Source: Aphis gossypii (lineage: Eukaryota; Arthropoda; Insecta; Hemiptera; Aphididae). Taken from it: a stretch of 64,000 nucleotides of DNA. The notes under the pieces are model-generated. The model saw only the letters and a list, made by a program, of their open reading frames with translations, was not told the origin of the DNA and ran no database searches. Both the position numbers and the translations under genes were made by a program. Of this stretch, positions 1 to 14,800 are shown piece after piece (the first letter of the stretch is position 1; every line of letters begins with the position of its first letter). Location of the stretch: contig NC_065532.1 of the NCBI RefSeq assembly GCF_020184175.1, forward strand, positions 31,682,001 through 31,746,000, in the 5' to 3' direction.

Positions 1-3000
1 ATAAAGTTTTTTAGTAATCTTTGTGAATTAAATATAATACATTACAACTATATAACTCATTTAACCGCTTACAGTGTTACTATATAGCTGTTTGGGATGC
101 TACCAAATAAACACATAACTTGGCAAAATTTTTCACTTGGATATTATTTATGAGTTAGGTACAATTCTGAAAAATATTTATCTGATCAATTACAACATTA
201 AATATTTAACCCAGATTCTATTATAGATTTATTTTCTAATTTCCTAAAGTCCATGAGAATTTTCTGCTTTAGTACTCAAATTTCCTCTTCACCCTACTTT
301 GTTCAATAAGATTCTTTCAGTTTAATTTTATTTTATAGCTAACAATAAAATAAATTAAATTCAACCAACATTTCTAAACCATTTCTAATTAAAATTGAAA
401 AAGATTTTTCCAGAGGCAATATTAAAAATACGTATCTATATAAACGTAGTATTGATATTATGTTTTTTCGCGTATTTGTATTTCTTAGCCATTTACATTA
501 ATGTTTCTATAAATAACAATAAACTACATAAAAATAATAAAAAAAAAATTATAAAAGCTAAAAATATACATAACTTGTAAAAATATAATAAATAGAAAGT
601 GATCGATAATATTTCAAATACCTACTACAGCATTTACCATTAAAATAATTTTATAATAATATAATATTATTTTATTTTTTTCATTTATCAGCACAATAAT
701 TCTTAAAATACCAAATTTTTTCTGAACAAAATAATGACTTAATATTGATATTTCTATTCATACACATTATTATTTTTTTCGCATTGACTTTCTAAAAATT
801 AAAACTTAAATAGTTACGATTTCATAAAGACATTAACTTTTCCAGTCAGTTAAATACTTTGAGTATAAAATTATACACAATAAAAATGTATACCAAACTT
901 ATGTTTTCAGATTTTGAAGATAATTTTGATATTTTTAGTGGTTTTAACTTTTAAGCGATGTTTTTAGTTTTAAACTAACTTTAAGAAAATAAACAATATT
1001 TACTTTATTAAATAAATTTGCTCAATTCCAACTATTGTATATTTAGCATTGTAGTATTTACGTATCTATACATAAATATATATTACTTTTTCTATCATTT
1101 AAAATAAGATATCGTTACCCTTATTTTGATAACAATACACAATAACAGTATACACCTTATGGATTATTAACACAATTTGATACTTGCCCATAATATTTAT
1201 TTAGTTGCCTTATTATTTCCTTTTCAAAACCAGAGATTAAAGAAAACCCAGTCATATTGGCAGGAATTTAGTTTTTCCCCTTTTTTTCGTATTATTTATA
1301 CGTCAAGAACAGCCGCCAACTCTGAATCAACCCTCTATTAATGGAAACGAGGGCGAGAGTACCAAAATGGCCCGTTGTTAAATGGACAGAAAAGTTTTTT
1401 GTCAAAGTAATTAACTTTAATTAAAAAACATGACCGATTTTTTTTTATTATTATATTATTCAAAAAGAAACATCTTAGACAATCAATGTTGAGGAAGGCA
1501 GCTAAATAGAAGAGAGGGCGAGGTAGCGATTAAACGACTTGGCGAGGCCAGAATGAATTTCGAGGTTCATTAGTGTTTCAAAAACTCTGACTATTAATTA
1601 TGGCAATGCATTATTCGGATCAGTTTAATTTTCCCAACATTAATTCACGTTCTTGCATTTTTTTTTTCGAAGATTAAAGTCATTCTTTCTAAATTGATAC
1701 TTATTTACTTCCTTAATAAGACTTTATGCACATATTAATATTATAATACATGTATTAAACTATTAGATAATAATAATGTAGCTTTTAAATTATAACAATC
1801 TCTTTCATTGTTTATTATGAGCAATTAGTTAACTTACTAACGGGTTTTCTTTGACAAACAAAAAATGATATTTTTAATTAATTTTGATAATTATTAATTA
1901 TTAAATATTATTTATATCGTAAAAATTATCAAAATAAAATAAAAACATAAACTAATTTGTCTATAAAAATTATTTAAGTGCATGTGAAATGTTTCCTTTT
2001 TTTGTAAAAAGTAAGTCATAATATGATACGTCAACCAATATTATACTTGGCATCATTTCAAAATTTAATGTACACTTTTTTCATTATTAAATTATGAAAA
2101 ATTACCGATATATATAATTCAACAGAAATAATACCAGATATTAAAATTATCTTAAATGGTTTTTATTTTCGTTGTCAACATTTTATACTTGACATTTTTT
2201 ACAACATTCTTTACATTGTTCTTTCTATTATTCCATACTTAGAATCTGATTTTAATACATTGAACTACAGGAACGATTTATTCAATTTATGTAAATTATA
2301 CTAACTAATACAACTATAAATTTATTCAATATTTTATCAAACAATTACTATATAAACTTTAATATCCTCCTTATTTATTACTGCATAAATTTATAGTAAA
2401 TATAATGGGTGAACAATTTCAGTAAATCGATTTATCTCTCTACACTTTTGTGACATTTAATTGATCCACTCGTAACTGTTAGCATAAAACTTTCACTGCA
2501 TTCGACTGCTGCACAAGCGTTAAACAAAATGAGTTTTTTAAAAGTCGTAGTTTTTATGTAGATTTTCTATCACTACAAACGAACTTCATTGCCGTAGCCC
2601 TCGTCTGGCATAATGGGTATTCGTAAAAAGATAAATAAAATTACCGTCCTAACTTTACGATCCCATTTCCGGGGTTTATGACGAAAATACTTTTATAATA
2701 TAGTAAAATCACAAGTGTATATACTATATATTTATTTCCTCTTTTTATGATTTCATATCTTTATATCCTTCCTCCTTATAACACCCTTATAGATAGCCCT
2801 ACAAACATGTTTGCTGATTTTAAGAACTCCCGAGTCCTGATACATACATGTTATAGCAACACAAAATAACTAGTGCAAATACTACATTATTGTAGTTTAA
2901 TTATCTGTTTGAATATTTCAAACAGATTGGTCAGCGTTTATAATATTGTACAATTTTTTTTCCACTCAGTTTCTCTCCTACTTTATTAGTATATAATATA

Positions 3001-4500
3001 TAAGATATATAACTATTATAAAATTAGTAATAGTATTATTTTTAAATTAAAAATTAAAATAATTAATGTTCTTAAATACCTAAGTAAGTATTATATATTA
3101 ATAATTATACTTGAATTTGAGTTATATAATATTAGTGTGTATTAAAATTAAATTGCTGCTAAGTCTTATACAGACTATATGTAGTTCGTGCGATACTATT
3201 TCTTTGCCATATTATATTGGTTTTGCTATATTTTAGTGGCGATATTTGGTCACTGATTCTAATATGACAACTTATTGTATCAATTTATCACATCATATTA
3301 TATACTAATAAAGTAAGATTGAAATAATGTAAAATATATTTTTTGTAATGTATTAATTTAGCGGTATGCTTATGTTAATTATATTTTTACGTGTATTCAT
3401 CATTTAAAATTATTAAGTCTTATGTAGTAAAATATTATTCCTTTTTTCTAATAAAATATTATTTAAAAAAAAGATATTTTCATGAAAACTAAAACTAAAA
3501 CAGCCAATGTAAAATTGTAATTTAAAATTAATGATCATAATTCGAAAATAATATTTATTTTACGGTACTACAAATTAACTTTTAAAAATGAAAAACCTTT
3601 CTTAAAAAACAAACTACCTACCTAGCTATGTTTTTCAACAAACTGCATGTATTACAAATTCTTCACTAATAAATAAATATAAATTACTTAATTGAAATAT
3701 AAAATATAACATGCTTTAAGAAAAGTTGTAGGTACAATATTATACATAAAATGACTACGTAGTTTAATAAAAACTCAAACAAATGTGTAAATAAAATAAA
3801 TAATAGCATAACATATAGGTGTAGACGTAAAATAGAACTGCGTCGAATATTTTTTGTAAGTCCCTTTCTAATAATGAAATTATTAATTATTAATTTATCC
3901 ATCACAAAAGAAAAAATAACAATTTTGAAAAATGTTCACCCACTACATGAAAAAAATTCAAAAATCTTTTATCATGACATCATTTACTACATAAGTATAA
4001 ATATATGTAATACATACTATTATAATAAACAAACAATCGAATTCAAAAATGAATTATTTTTTTGTTTAAATTGTAACGTTACCACACCAATATAAATATT
4101 GTACGTGTTATATTTTATGACCAACGATAATTAAAACAAACGTTCGTTCAATTAAAAATAAAACAACAATTATTTGATATCAAGATAATAAAAAGCGAAA
4201 TTTCACTAATTCAAGTTTCGCACATGGTTAAAATCCTAGCTGTTGTTTAGCATTCCGGTCATGATACAAAAGAGATAATCTGTTTAATACTTTACTCGTA
4301 AATATTTTTTTTTTACCACTATCGTAGACATCAAATCCACATTGTCACTTGTTATGCCAACACATTATACTCTTATTATCGTATTATGCATTTATGCCAT
4401 CTACACATTGGTAATAATGTAGTTATAAACGATACATTATTTTTAGATACAAACTATACTAATTAATTTAAGATAAGACAATTTATATTAAATTCTACAA
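1..4500. other. AT-rich non-coding stretch, no gene seen
   Basis: No open reading frame here looks like protein and no RNA gene was recognised. Two patches stand out by balanced composition and low repetitiveness, at about 1,285-1,640 and 2,465-2,700. They contain homeodomain-type cores such as TTAATTA and TTTATG and could be conserved regulatory DNA. That is only an inference from composition. Confidence 0.5.
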
Positions 4501-4508
4501 AGTTAAAA

Positions 4509-4785
4509 TTAAATTAAAAAGTTTACTGCTGCAGCTTCTATGTCAGCAAGAGATTTTAGACAGAATTTAAGTTTAAGTTTGATTTTGTTTTCTAAAGATG
4601 AGTTGAAAGTTTCCCAATCCATTTTGTCCTGAATTAGGCAAGGTTTAGTTGGTTTGTTTGGAGGGATAGAGTCGAACATAAGAAGTACTGAATAGTGATT
4701 GGAACAGAGTTCATCCAAGTTTGTCGTTAGGCATTGTGTGTAATTCAGAATCTTTGTTTTAAAAATATGAAGTATATCAACTAGG
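4509..4785 (-). mobile_element. Non-LTR retrotransposon (LINE) endonuclease fragment
   Basis: On the minus strand an open frame of about 90 codons reads through 4,785 to 4,509. It contains CSNHYSVLLMFDSIPP, which resembles the conserved SDHxPVLL motif near the C-terminal end of the apurinic-type endonuclease domain of LINE ORF2 proteins. The downstream PCLIQDKMDWETF stretch fits the linker that follows this domain in Jockey/R1-like elements. The aspartate of the usual SDH motif is Asn here, so the catalytic motif is damaged. No reverse transcriptase follows and no poly-A tail was seen, so this is an internal relic. The LINE assignment is by motif memory, not alignment. Confidence 0.55.
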
Positions 4786-6011
4786 TTAGGTTACCTAAAA
4801 AATGAATTACCTGAACGAATTAAATTTAAAAAATAAAATTCAATCATTCGCTCAAGTAAGTACCAATTATAATTTTTTACATAATAATCGGTGGGTCGCA
4901 ATATTTTTAGATAACCATTCTGTCAAACTTATATTTATTTCTGGCTGGTTGCGTCCACGTTTTATGACACTCTACATAATACTCGTAGTATATACTATCT
5001 AATTATTCTCAATGATGGTTATATAAGCGCGCATTTTATAAATTATATTTATTTTAAAACTGTTAAAAATATTTTCAGGTTTTTATATAACATTTTAAAA
5101 CAATTTTCTTTACATATTTATTTTAGAGTATATAACAGATAAGTGTGTAACTGTCATTAAAAATATAATTTCCTCAACCATAGTTAAATAAATAAAACTA
5201 CACATTGCATGCATTAGATAAAGTCTCGATAAAAAGTATATTTTAATTTATTGAACACGTTGTTTGTAACATTTACATCAGATACCTATATAAGATTATA
5301 TGAATAAAATACTAACAGAATATTTTGGTTTCTAATAAACGATAATAATTATAATTAATATAAAAATTAAAATAGGTACTCGATTATATGTATGTACGCG
5401 TGAGTAAAAGTATTAGGTACCTACATATTTCTGCGCACAGTGGCCCGTCAAAACGTTTTGAAAATTCAACTTTCTGTTAGCTTTACAAGAGTACAAGACA
5501 CGATAATCGACTATAGTAAAACATTCAGCAGCGTACATTATACAAACGAGCGTATTTCACGTAGTTTTCGGTTATTGTTTTTGCGACCTTTAAAATATAC
5601 CTATTATAATTATGTCGTCCCGACAATCGTGATCGTTTGATATCTACGAGTTTCGCATAAAACTAAAATACCGTTTGTATAATATTTAATATTTATTATA
5701 ATATGCCTATACGTATACATAATGCGTCTCCGTTACGGTCGCGGCGACACAAATACAAACGCTTTTTGGCACACGTTCAATATCATATTGTTTGGCGCAT
5801 GTATATATAATAATATATTATTATATTAGTGGTTTTAAATTTTTTTTTTTTTTCGTTAACCCTCCTCGTGCGTATAATACATACATATACGCTCTCACAG
5901 ACACCGCGACCGCGGTGGTTATTAATCGCTATCACGTGGCCGCCGCCGACGATATTTTGGACACGCAGTGTGTGTGACAATTATGTGTTCCTATATGATG
6001 ACGATGATGAT

Positions 6012-6034
6012 CATAATAATAATAATAATAATAA
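6012..6034. repeat. (AAT)n microsatellite
   Basis: A pure run of ATA/AAT units follows a short GATGAT-type run at 6,002-6,011. It is a simple composite trinucleotide repeat. Confidence 0.85.
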
Positions 6035-6499
6035 ATAATGTACTCATTCGGCATAGGATATATTGTTCCGCTCTCCGGCGGCGGAGTCGGTCTGTTATTT
6101 TTGTTTTGATAAAACGCGCTCGAATGTTCATATTATACTGTATATACATACGAATCTAATACACATAAAATATTATATACATATGCGTGCTATATGAGTT
6201 ATCCGGGATACTTCTTTCCTGTGCTACTCTCATAAATCCGTCCTCGGACGAGACTCGAACGCCGCTGTTTCCCGCAGTAACCGTACCGTGCTGACAAACT
6301 TCCGGTTTGAGACCTCGTGCGCGCGTGTGGCATCTCATTCATGGATATTTTATCACGTGTATAATATTATTATAATATAAAGCACTTGCACGAGTTTGTA
6401 TAAATATAATATATCATCCACTAACTCTTATAGCGTACGCCCGCATCGTGTGACGGGTTGTTCGGTATAGATACATCCTTATTCCTTATCGCCACCCCC

Positions 6500-6572
6500 C
6501 TAACCTATATAGTGAATAGATCCGTTTAGTATTCAACGACTCCGAGGTGGACTTGTCGTCAACCTGCGTAAG
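6500..6572 (+). promoter_or_regulatory. Possible promoter and untranslated first exon
   Basis: A TATA-like CTATATAG at about 6,506 is followed roughly 25 bases later by TTAGTATTCAACGA. A consensus 5' splice site (GTAAGT) follows CAACCTGC near 6,573. The arrangement fits a short non-coding first exon on the plus strand. No partner exon was identified, so this is weak. Confidence 0.18.
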
Positions 6573-8343
6573 TCTCGAGTACCTACTACACGCATATATG
6601 ACGCGAATAATTAACATCGCGATTTCCGAGTGCGATCCCCAACAAAAAACTTTGTAAAAAGTGAGGTCGTTATTACACGTTACAAATTATTTCGGCATGC
6701 AATGATATGAGCAGTATTATATATAATATGATTTTAATCGATAATTTAAATGTTTGCGATGAATTTGGCAACTCCCGATGCTTTTATAAATCCCGAACAC
6801 ACCTCCGTATCATAATTCATATCATATCTTTTAAGACAAAAATTTGTAATAAGTTTATGTGACTGGATTGAAAATGAAAAAAAAAATGTTGAAATAACTA
6901 ATAATGGTGCTTAAAAACTGAATTTTTATTTTATAATTTTTTGCAAATAATACGATATGTGTTTTCCAGTAACACTATAACAAATGTATTATTATATTAT
7001 AATTTTAAATAATTGTTGTCGTGGATTAAATCCGAGTAAATCTGAAGCTTATTTAAGAGGATGATCGAATATTTATAAATAACGAATAATGATGATAGAA
7101 TGACCGTATTTATGTAATTTGGTGATAACATTTCTTGACAAGGTTGGGTTATCTTAATTATTATGATTTAATGCTGAAAACCAGGGCCGTATTTAGGGGG
7201 GTGGCTGGACACCACTGTAACCCGATGTAACATTGTATCAATAAAAGTCAATTTATTTTTCGATGGGTTGCGTATAATAATAGAGTTGATCCAGGGCGAA
7301 AATAGTAAATATGGCCATGCTGAAAACTACTTTTATATTATAACTTCTTGATCTGCATATGGACAAACACTCGAAGAAAAATCAACTGATAAACGATGTA
7401 CAGTACTAAAACTGATTTAAGAATTTAAAATGTACCGCGGTAATTTTGTCATTACTCGTTATCTAACCTAGGTATAACAATTTTTCGTAATCTACTTGGA
7501 TCGACTTTCACAAATTGTATTTCGTTAATGTAGAAGATTAAGATACAAAAAAAAAATGTTATTAAATAAATAATATAAATATTTTTAAAATTATCTATTT
7601 ATACTCAAATCCATTTTTACTCACTATACAAAAATATATATTTTAAAATAAATACTTTTCAAAATAAGTACCTATCTATATATTTTGTACTTGAATAATT
7701 TTAGAAAGTATCTTTTGCAAAACTGATGCTTTCACTCGTCTCAAGTTTAAAACATCTCACCAAGGTTGTCATAGATCATTAATTGATTACACATTAATAA
7801 TATTTGCAATATTAAATAATTTAATAATATTCTTAGTATTAGTAACGTTTTATAATGAAGCAATTATGTTGCTAAAGAATATAATTTATAAGTGATTACG
7901 GTAGTCAGTCAATCTACAGATTATAAAACTATTATACCTTTTTAATCAATGTTAGCAGTTAAGCGCCATGGTTTTATAAATATTAAGAAAAATATTAAAT
8001 AAATCAGTTTGAAAAAATTAAAAATTACAGTTTAGGTGCTGCGCTCTATTAGTGAAATTGGATACTTCGATTTTACCATCAAAAATAATTAAATGGTTTC
8101 AATTATTCCATTATTGTTTGTAATTTAACTACAAAGGTATTTTATATCTAAATTAAAATTTTCTCTTAATTTCGATAGAAGTTAAGTTAATTGTTACATA
8201 GTGTTATCTGTTGAAACGAGGGCCACTGATATGTGCAGGTTATAAGGAATTTAGGTAACCTTGCTTTGGCTAAAAAAGCAACAATTTCATTATTTTATTT
8301 GGTTTTCAATTTAATTTTTACTTTAACTGGTCTACACACGTAA

Positions 8344-9329
8344 CAGTGACGTCATTTTGGTTTTCAATAGAAGGTGGCAAAAGTTTTGACCCGCCTGAAT
8401 GAGTAAAAAAAAACCGCTCGCTTCGCTCCCAAGCAAATATCTACTTAGAACTTTCATTAATAAATTCATTTACCATTCCCCCTTACTTATTTTATAAATT
8501 TATAATTGTAACATCTAAAAATATTGATTGTTGTATTAATTTTACAGTGTACATCAATCTAGATATATAGGTGGTATACGACATATTTATACAAATTAAT
8601 ATTATTTTAAGTTAAAATAACTTTTTTATTGCTTACTTACTGGTTCAAGTTTCGTCTGTTGAACAGGTACATCAGGAATATTGTTTTTGATTCTTGAACG
8701 ATTTGTACCAATTTTATTTTTTTAGCACTTCGGGTTTTAGACCCACCACCCATTCCTTTTTTATTAAGACACATTTTGTCCGTATAAAAATATTAATATG
8801 AACACACACTACGAAAAACATAAATTTTAATATAGGTACTCAAGAAATCAACAAATTACAGAGTAGTTTACGAGTTTACCATACGCACGACTGTCGCAAG
8901 TTAACTGAACGTTGCAGTCCGAGATCAATGATAAATTATTGTGCTTATCGATTATTGTTTCTAGAATTTGATTTAATTTTAGAAATTTTAGAAATGAAAC
9001 TATACGCGATAATGATGTTAATTATTAATATTTCACAAAACACACACACGCAAACATGCATACCTACATACATGCACGTCTCAGCATGTGTCTAAATATA
9101 AAATATAAATATATTCCATCTATCAATAATTGTTAATTAAAAATTTATCACTGTGACAATAATTTCCTAGAACATAGTATAATATTTTCTGAATATTTTA
9201 TAAAAATAACCATGATTTTGCGCTAATAAAATACAAAAATGATTAAACGGCAACAACCCGGCCCGTCAGGCTGCTTTTAAAATCAGACAGGGGCAAATAC
9301 CCACCTCCCCACCACAAATGACGCCACTG
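8344..9329. mobile_element. hAT-like non-autonomous DNA transposon (986 bp)
   Basis: The left end begins CAGTGACGTCATTT and the right end, read on the other strand, begins CAGTGGCGTCATTTG, giving imperfect terminal inverted repeats. Directly outside lie ACACGTAA (8,336-8,343) and CCACGTAA (9,330-9,337), an 8-bp target-site duplication with one mismatch. Eight-base duplications and CAGTG-type ends are the hallmark of the hAT superfamily. The interior has no transposase frame. Confidence 0.72.
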
Positions 9330-9337
9330 CCACGTAA

Positions 9338-11887
9338 TGACAATAATCCTTTTTATATGTAAAATACCATTAATACATATAATATACCTATTATAAATGT
9401 ATACCAATTACCAGAGCCTAAAATTGTGTTCAGTAGCAGTAGTGGCACGCACTATGTGCAGTAGCAAATTTAAAAGTGTGCATTATTACTTTTTGTACAT
9501 TAACCAAAGTTCGGTATTTCGTTTTTAGTTTTAAAATTTTTAGTTAATAGAAATAGGTATCAAAAGCTTTTTCAGAAGATTGTCTTAGATTGCATTTATT
9601 TTAACTAATTATTAATAAATACCAAAAACAATTATGCTACGAGATTATATGTGGCATATGTATACTACTAAGTCTATGTTTATTATTTAAAAATATTTCG
9701 GTATATGGAATTAGGTGTACAGTAGCAAAAATACCCTAATTTTAGGCCTTGATGTATATAATGTAATAATACTGTACGGTAACAATTATATGACATTAGA
9801 TAATATTATATTGATTAGTGATGTACTTATAATACGGAATGTATTATAATTTAAAAATTATGATTTATCCCTAAGCATCAACAACTATAAATACGATTAT
9901 CTAGCTGTTATTTAAGACAAAATTACGACCAAATAGGTATGTATTCGATACTGTATCACTGCATACTTTGTAGTGAAGTTAGAGTGCGTATGACCAGCGT
10001 ATGCGTATGATAATAACCGTAGGTACTATAAAATGATTATGTAATATTACTATCGAATAAATAATTACCATAATATACCTACCATTACAATATAAATACC
10101 TAATGGTGGATTAATGTTAACCACAATTAACGGGCGTATAGTTTGCACGAACAAAATAAGTAAGTATAGTCATTTTTAGTGATGAGCTAAAAATGTATTT
10201 TTTTTTTCCATCAAAACTATCTAGCATCTGGTGTTATTTTCGTTCACTTAGATTCAATATAATGGATGTTCTTAAAATGATGTATTACAGAAAAAAGTAA
10301 AATAAACATTGCTTTTAGGCTATGCAAACGGTTTTTATCTTCAAAAAAAATCTAAAACCAACTCTTATGAAAAACTCTTGTTTCAGGATTTATTTTTTGT
10401 AAAACCGTTTTTTGCGTAAAAATATTAATATTTGAAGCGAACGTTTTAATGTATTAGCTGACAGCAGATTTATAGGTCAAGATACATAAAAATGTTTACA
10501 AGTGAAACCAGCAAAAATAATTACATAAACCATATGTAGGTACTTCCCAACAACGTATTGTGTATACTTACTAGTTACTTATTACTTACTATTGTTATAG
10601 GTACCTACTAACCAACGGGTTTACTTATAGGACTTAGATATACCTATGGGCTATGGTACCTATTTCAATATTTAAAAATTCTAGCAAAGTTCATATCAGA
10701 TTCCCTTTAAATAAAATTATAATAATTATCTCTGAAATAAATATAGCTTAGAATTATAGGTAGGTACATACTCATTTTTCAGTTTTAATTTATTAAAATG
10801 TATGATTTAAGGTACTGAATCTAACTAATCTAAGTGTTAAAAAATGTTTACTCATTTTACATTTCAAGAAGTTAGATACCTATACAAAACAGAATCGCAG
10901 TAGCCTCATTAAAAATATCAAAGAAAATCATACGTTATTGGAATTTTTTTTATTAGGTACTGTTTGAAATTCAAATTTTAGATAGGTTAAATTCGTTAAA
11001 AGCGGAAAAATTGTTATTAGTTTGTAGCTAAAAATCAATATTATTTTGGATTTTAATACCAAAAATACCTAAAAAAATATGTAATAAATAATTCCTCATA
11101 TGAGTTTAATGCTTTTAAAAATTTTAAAATTTAATAGACAACACTGAAATTTTAATTATAATATTAAATAATTAATTTATATTATAATCAGTAAATTTAG
11201 TGTATTATAAATTGTAATATTGTACTATAATGATATTGAATATAATATTATAATATAATGTGATTGGAAATGTTTAAAAATGATGAATTATATTTTTTTT
11301 AGAGACATTTACAATCAGTAGGAATACACAAAATAATACAATAAGTAAAAGTCACACTATCTTAAATCGTGGTCACGGGCTAAGTAGTAAGTATATCTTA
11401 GTCCGTGGCATAATAAGTAAATAAATTCACAATCAGGGGACTATAGAAAACGTAAAATCACAGAACAATAATAAAACAATGGTAAAATCAACTAAAATGT
11501 AAGGAAAAGGAGTATCAATCGACAGGAGTACACGACGACACTACTTCAAATAATAATGATAAATTTAAGTCATATCAGTACGTTAATTTTGATAAAAATA
11601 CGTCTCACTTCAAATGTACGTTATTTAATTTTTTAGACCGTAGCAACACTGATCATTGCCCATAGTGTTATATTGTGTTAACAGTTAACGGTTTGACGTA
11701 TTTAGTATTTACCATTTAATATTTACTGTTTACTATTTAACGGTCATATCGAATCGAATACTCTAACTTGTTGTGTTCGTTTTACTTTTTTCGTTTACAA
11801 ACAATACAAACGCGCAATTAATACTAATGAACAGTTAATAATTACCTACTTGTTATTCAACATTCGCATACGTGATATTTTCCGAAA
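9338..11887. other. Intergenic DNA up to the NuMA-like gene
   Basis: No gene was seen. A short hairpin lies at 11,374-11,407 (arms CACGGGCTAAG and CTTAGTCCGTG, one mismatch). The last few hundred bases before 11,888 should contain the promoter of the NuMA-like gene, but no clear TATA box or initiator could be singled out. Confidence 0.5.
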
Positions 11888-14800
11888 ATGGACAATTTCG
11901 AATCCACTTTTCTCCGTTGGGTAAGTCAGTCGAATATAATTGTTTTTTACATATTAATCTAATTAAATAAAAAGAAATTGTAGGTATTTAATTGTAAACT
12001 ACTTAACGTAATGTTGATAACATTAATGATTTATAACATATAATGCAGTTATCTTTACAATACAAAAAATAATTTTCAGATATGTTTATTTGATGAATTT
12101 AAGGACAATGAATATTCAAATATAAAAAATCTTGTATCCAGTACATCGTTTAAACAATTTGTTGATAATGTGTAAGTATTGTGTTTAATTTATTATATGT
12201 ATAACTAAACGTCTTAAACCATAGATTGCCCGATAACATATAAATTTCATATTTTTTTTTTTTACCTAACTACAATATTAATTTATATTTGATTTAGTAT
12301 AGGTCCTTAGGTCAAGTTGTATAAATATTTAATGAATTAATAATGCGATAATGAGCTATTAAAAAGGATTTAATGACGCATAGTTGATTTATGAAAACAA
12401 ACAAATTCATTTTTCTATGCAACTTGACAATATTGTGTTATCAATTAAAATATAATATATTGTTATTATTTAAAAATATTAAATATATTTTGATTTTTTT
12501 AATTTTGTAGATTTTGTTTAAAATGTTCTTCAGCATTGAGCACAGAGGATACACAAGTTTACAACACTATAAAAGGTATTTTTTTTAATTTTAAAGTGAT
12601 TTTTTTTTATCAAATATTAATTTTAAAAAAAATTAAACAGTGAACTATAGTGAGTTTGAAGTCCAAAAACATGAAGACTTATACAATGAAGAAAATTCAA
12701 TTTACACTTGTGTCGTGGTTTTGCTACATGCATTATTAAAATGCACAAACGACAAATTCAGAAATCAATTAAGTGAAAGAATGAATAATGAAGAGCAAGA
12801 ATTACTAGCAAATTTCTTAAAAGCTGCACAATCCTTATTATTCACAAAACAAAATATTTCTGAAGCACTTATGTTAATAAGTGATTCTAAACATACTTCT
12901 ATTAACACCTCAGGTAAACATAATGATTTATATTTTTATTTTAAATTTAATTGTATTTATTAAAATGAATAATTGTTTTTGCAAATATATATGTACAGAA
13001 ATATATTCAAACAACAATACACCAATCAAATCAAAATCAATGCGCCGAAGTTATTTACAAGAATTTTGTGAGGTAATACTAACATTCATAAAATTAATAA
13101 TTGGTTACTTTTCAAAATATTTTTATAATAATACTATTAATACTTATTTATTTTATATTTGTGTTCAGCCATCCAAGTTATGTGTTGTTACTTGTTAATA
13201 TTAACATTAGAGTAAATTGTCTTATTATCAGACTTTAAGATAAAGATATTATATCTATATTTTCTCCTAGGCTTTTTTTAATATTTAAATTTTTAAGCTA
13301 GTTATAAGAATTTTTAAATTGTAATTTATTGCATATTTATAATTTTTTTTTTTTAATTAAAATTTCAATAATAGTCTAGAGGTACCATATATTGTATTAT
13401 TACCTTTAAGTTTTATAATTAATCAATTCACTGTATTAATGTTATTTAAACCAAAAGCCAGACATCACTTTAAAACAGAGTTTTTCAACCTGGGGGTCAC
13501 ATAGGTAAAAAATAATAAAATGCCAATTTACAAAATGAATCTTTTTGTATTTAAAACTGTTAATTGAATAAAAAACAAAGTTAGGTATACATGTAGCAAT
13601 TAGGTACTACACATGGTATTTATAAATTAACATTCAAAATAGTATATATTTTTTGATTAATTGGTTAATGATGTGATATTTTTATTGTTCAAATTTGTAC
13701 TTAATATAGATAGAAGGGTTAGGTTAGGTAGGACGATATTTTATATCTATTTTAAGGGTCCCGGCACTAAAAAGGTTGAGAAACACTGCTTTAGAAATCT
13801 GATTTAATAAATAATATCAGATATTTGATCTACAAATATTATTTACAATTATAGTATCCAGCTTATTTTAATTTTTAAATATTCATTACCCAGTTTTTCA
13901 AATCATACTGGATACTGATTGGTGAATTATAGCACTTAATATTATTGATACTTTCTTTAGTTCATTTTATTTGAATTAAATATTTACAATTAATTAATTT
14001 TATTATTTATATATATAATAATATTGGTATATATACCAACCTAGTTTAATAACTTTTATTTTAGTCGCCAAAATCTCAATGTTTAATAAATCAAGAGAAA
14101 GAAAAATATATTACCAAACTTACTGAAGATTATAAAAATGAATGTGAAGAAAACTACAAGTTGGCAGAAAATGTTAAATATCTAAAAGATCTTAATATTA
14201 AGCTAAGTAAGTATTCAAAAAATACTTTTTAAAGTTTATTTTGTTACCTAAAAATATACATTCACTATTGTAAAATAATTTATACAAAGTTAATTAGAAT
14301 TTTAAAATTATTGTTTTTACTTACAATTTTCAATTTAGATAATAAATTAGAAGACAAAGATAAAATATTACAACTATTGAAAGATGAAATCAAAGAATAT
14401 TCCAAACCTAATCAGTCTCCAGAAAATAAAATAGATAATACATTAATTATAAAAAAATTAAATAGAGATAAACTAGATTTGGAGATGAATTGCAATGAAT
14501 TAAAGCAACAAATAACAGAACTAGATAAAAAACATACAGAGCTTAATGGAAAGGTATGTAAATGATGATTAATTATAAACTACTTATCAAGAGTGTCCTG
14601 GTTGTGGCTTTGAAGTAAGGACATGGGAGGCCTAAATCTTAAAATGTTCTCTTAAATAAAAAACTCACATTAATTTTTGATCGACAATTTTTTTCTAAGC
14701 TTATAGCTTTATACTATGTAATAAGCACATTATTGGAATTGTGGCTATATTTTTTTTTACTAGGATTTATTGAGATTAACATAATAAGTTGTATAAAAAT

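Larger units (their letters stand above)
5430..6660. other. CpG-richer non-coding patch, possible promoter region
   Basis: Base composition shifts from very AT-rich to CpG-containing sequence (for example around 5,720-5,770, 5,900-5,960, 6,070-6,100, 6,230-6,330 and 6,540-6,610). Short open frames on both strands overlap each other and none resembles a protein. The patch could hold a promoter and 5' untranslated exon. A microsatellite sits inside it. Confidence 0.35.

Noticed and set aside
6230..6330. GACTCGAAC, which resembles the T-arm of a tRNA on the minus strand
   Set aside because: The bases flanking the loop do not pair into a T-stem and no acceptor or anticodon arm is present.
12881..13198. 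105-codon frame overlapping NuMA-like exons 4 and 5
   Set aside because: It is a different frame from the spliced gene and reads through an intron. Only 12,999-13,072 is exonic, in the frame given.
13717..13731. GGTTAGGTTAGG, resembling the insect telomere repeat (TTAGG)n
   Set aside because: Only two units, inside a hAT-like MITE, so not an interstitial telomere tract.
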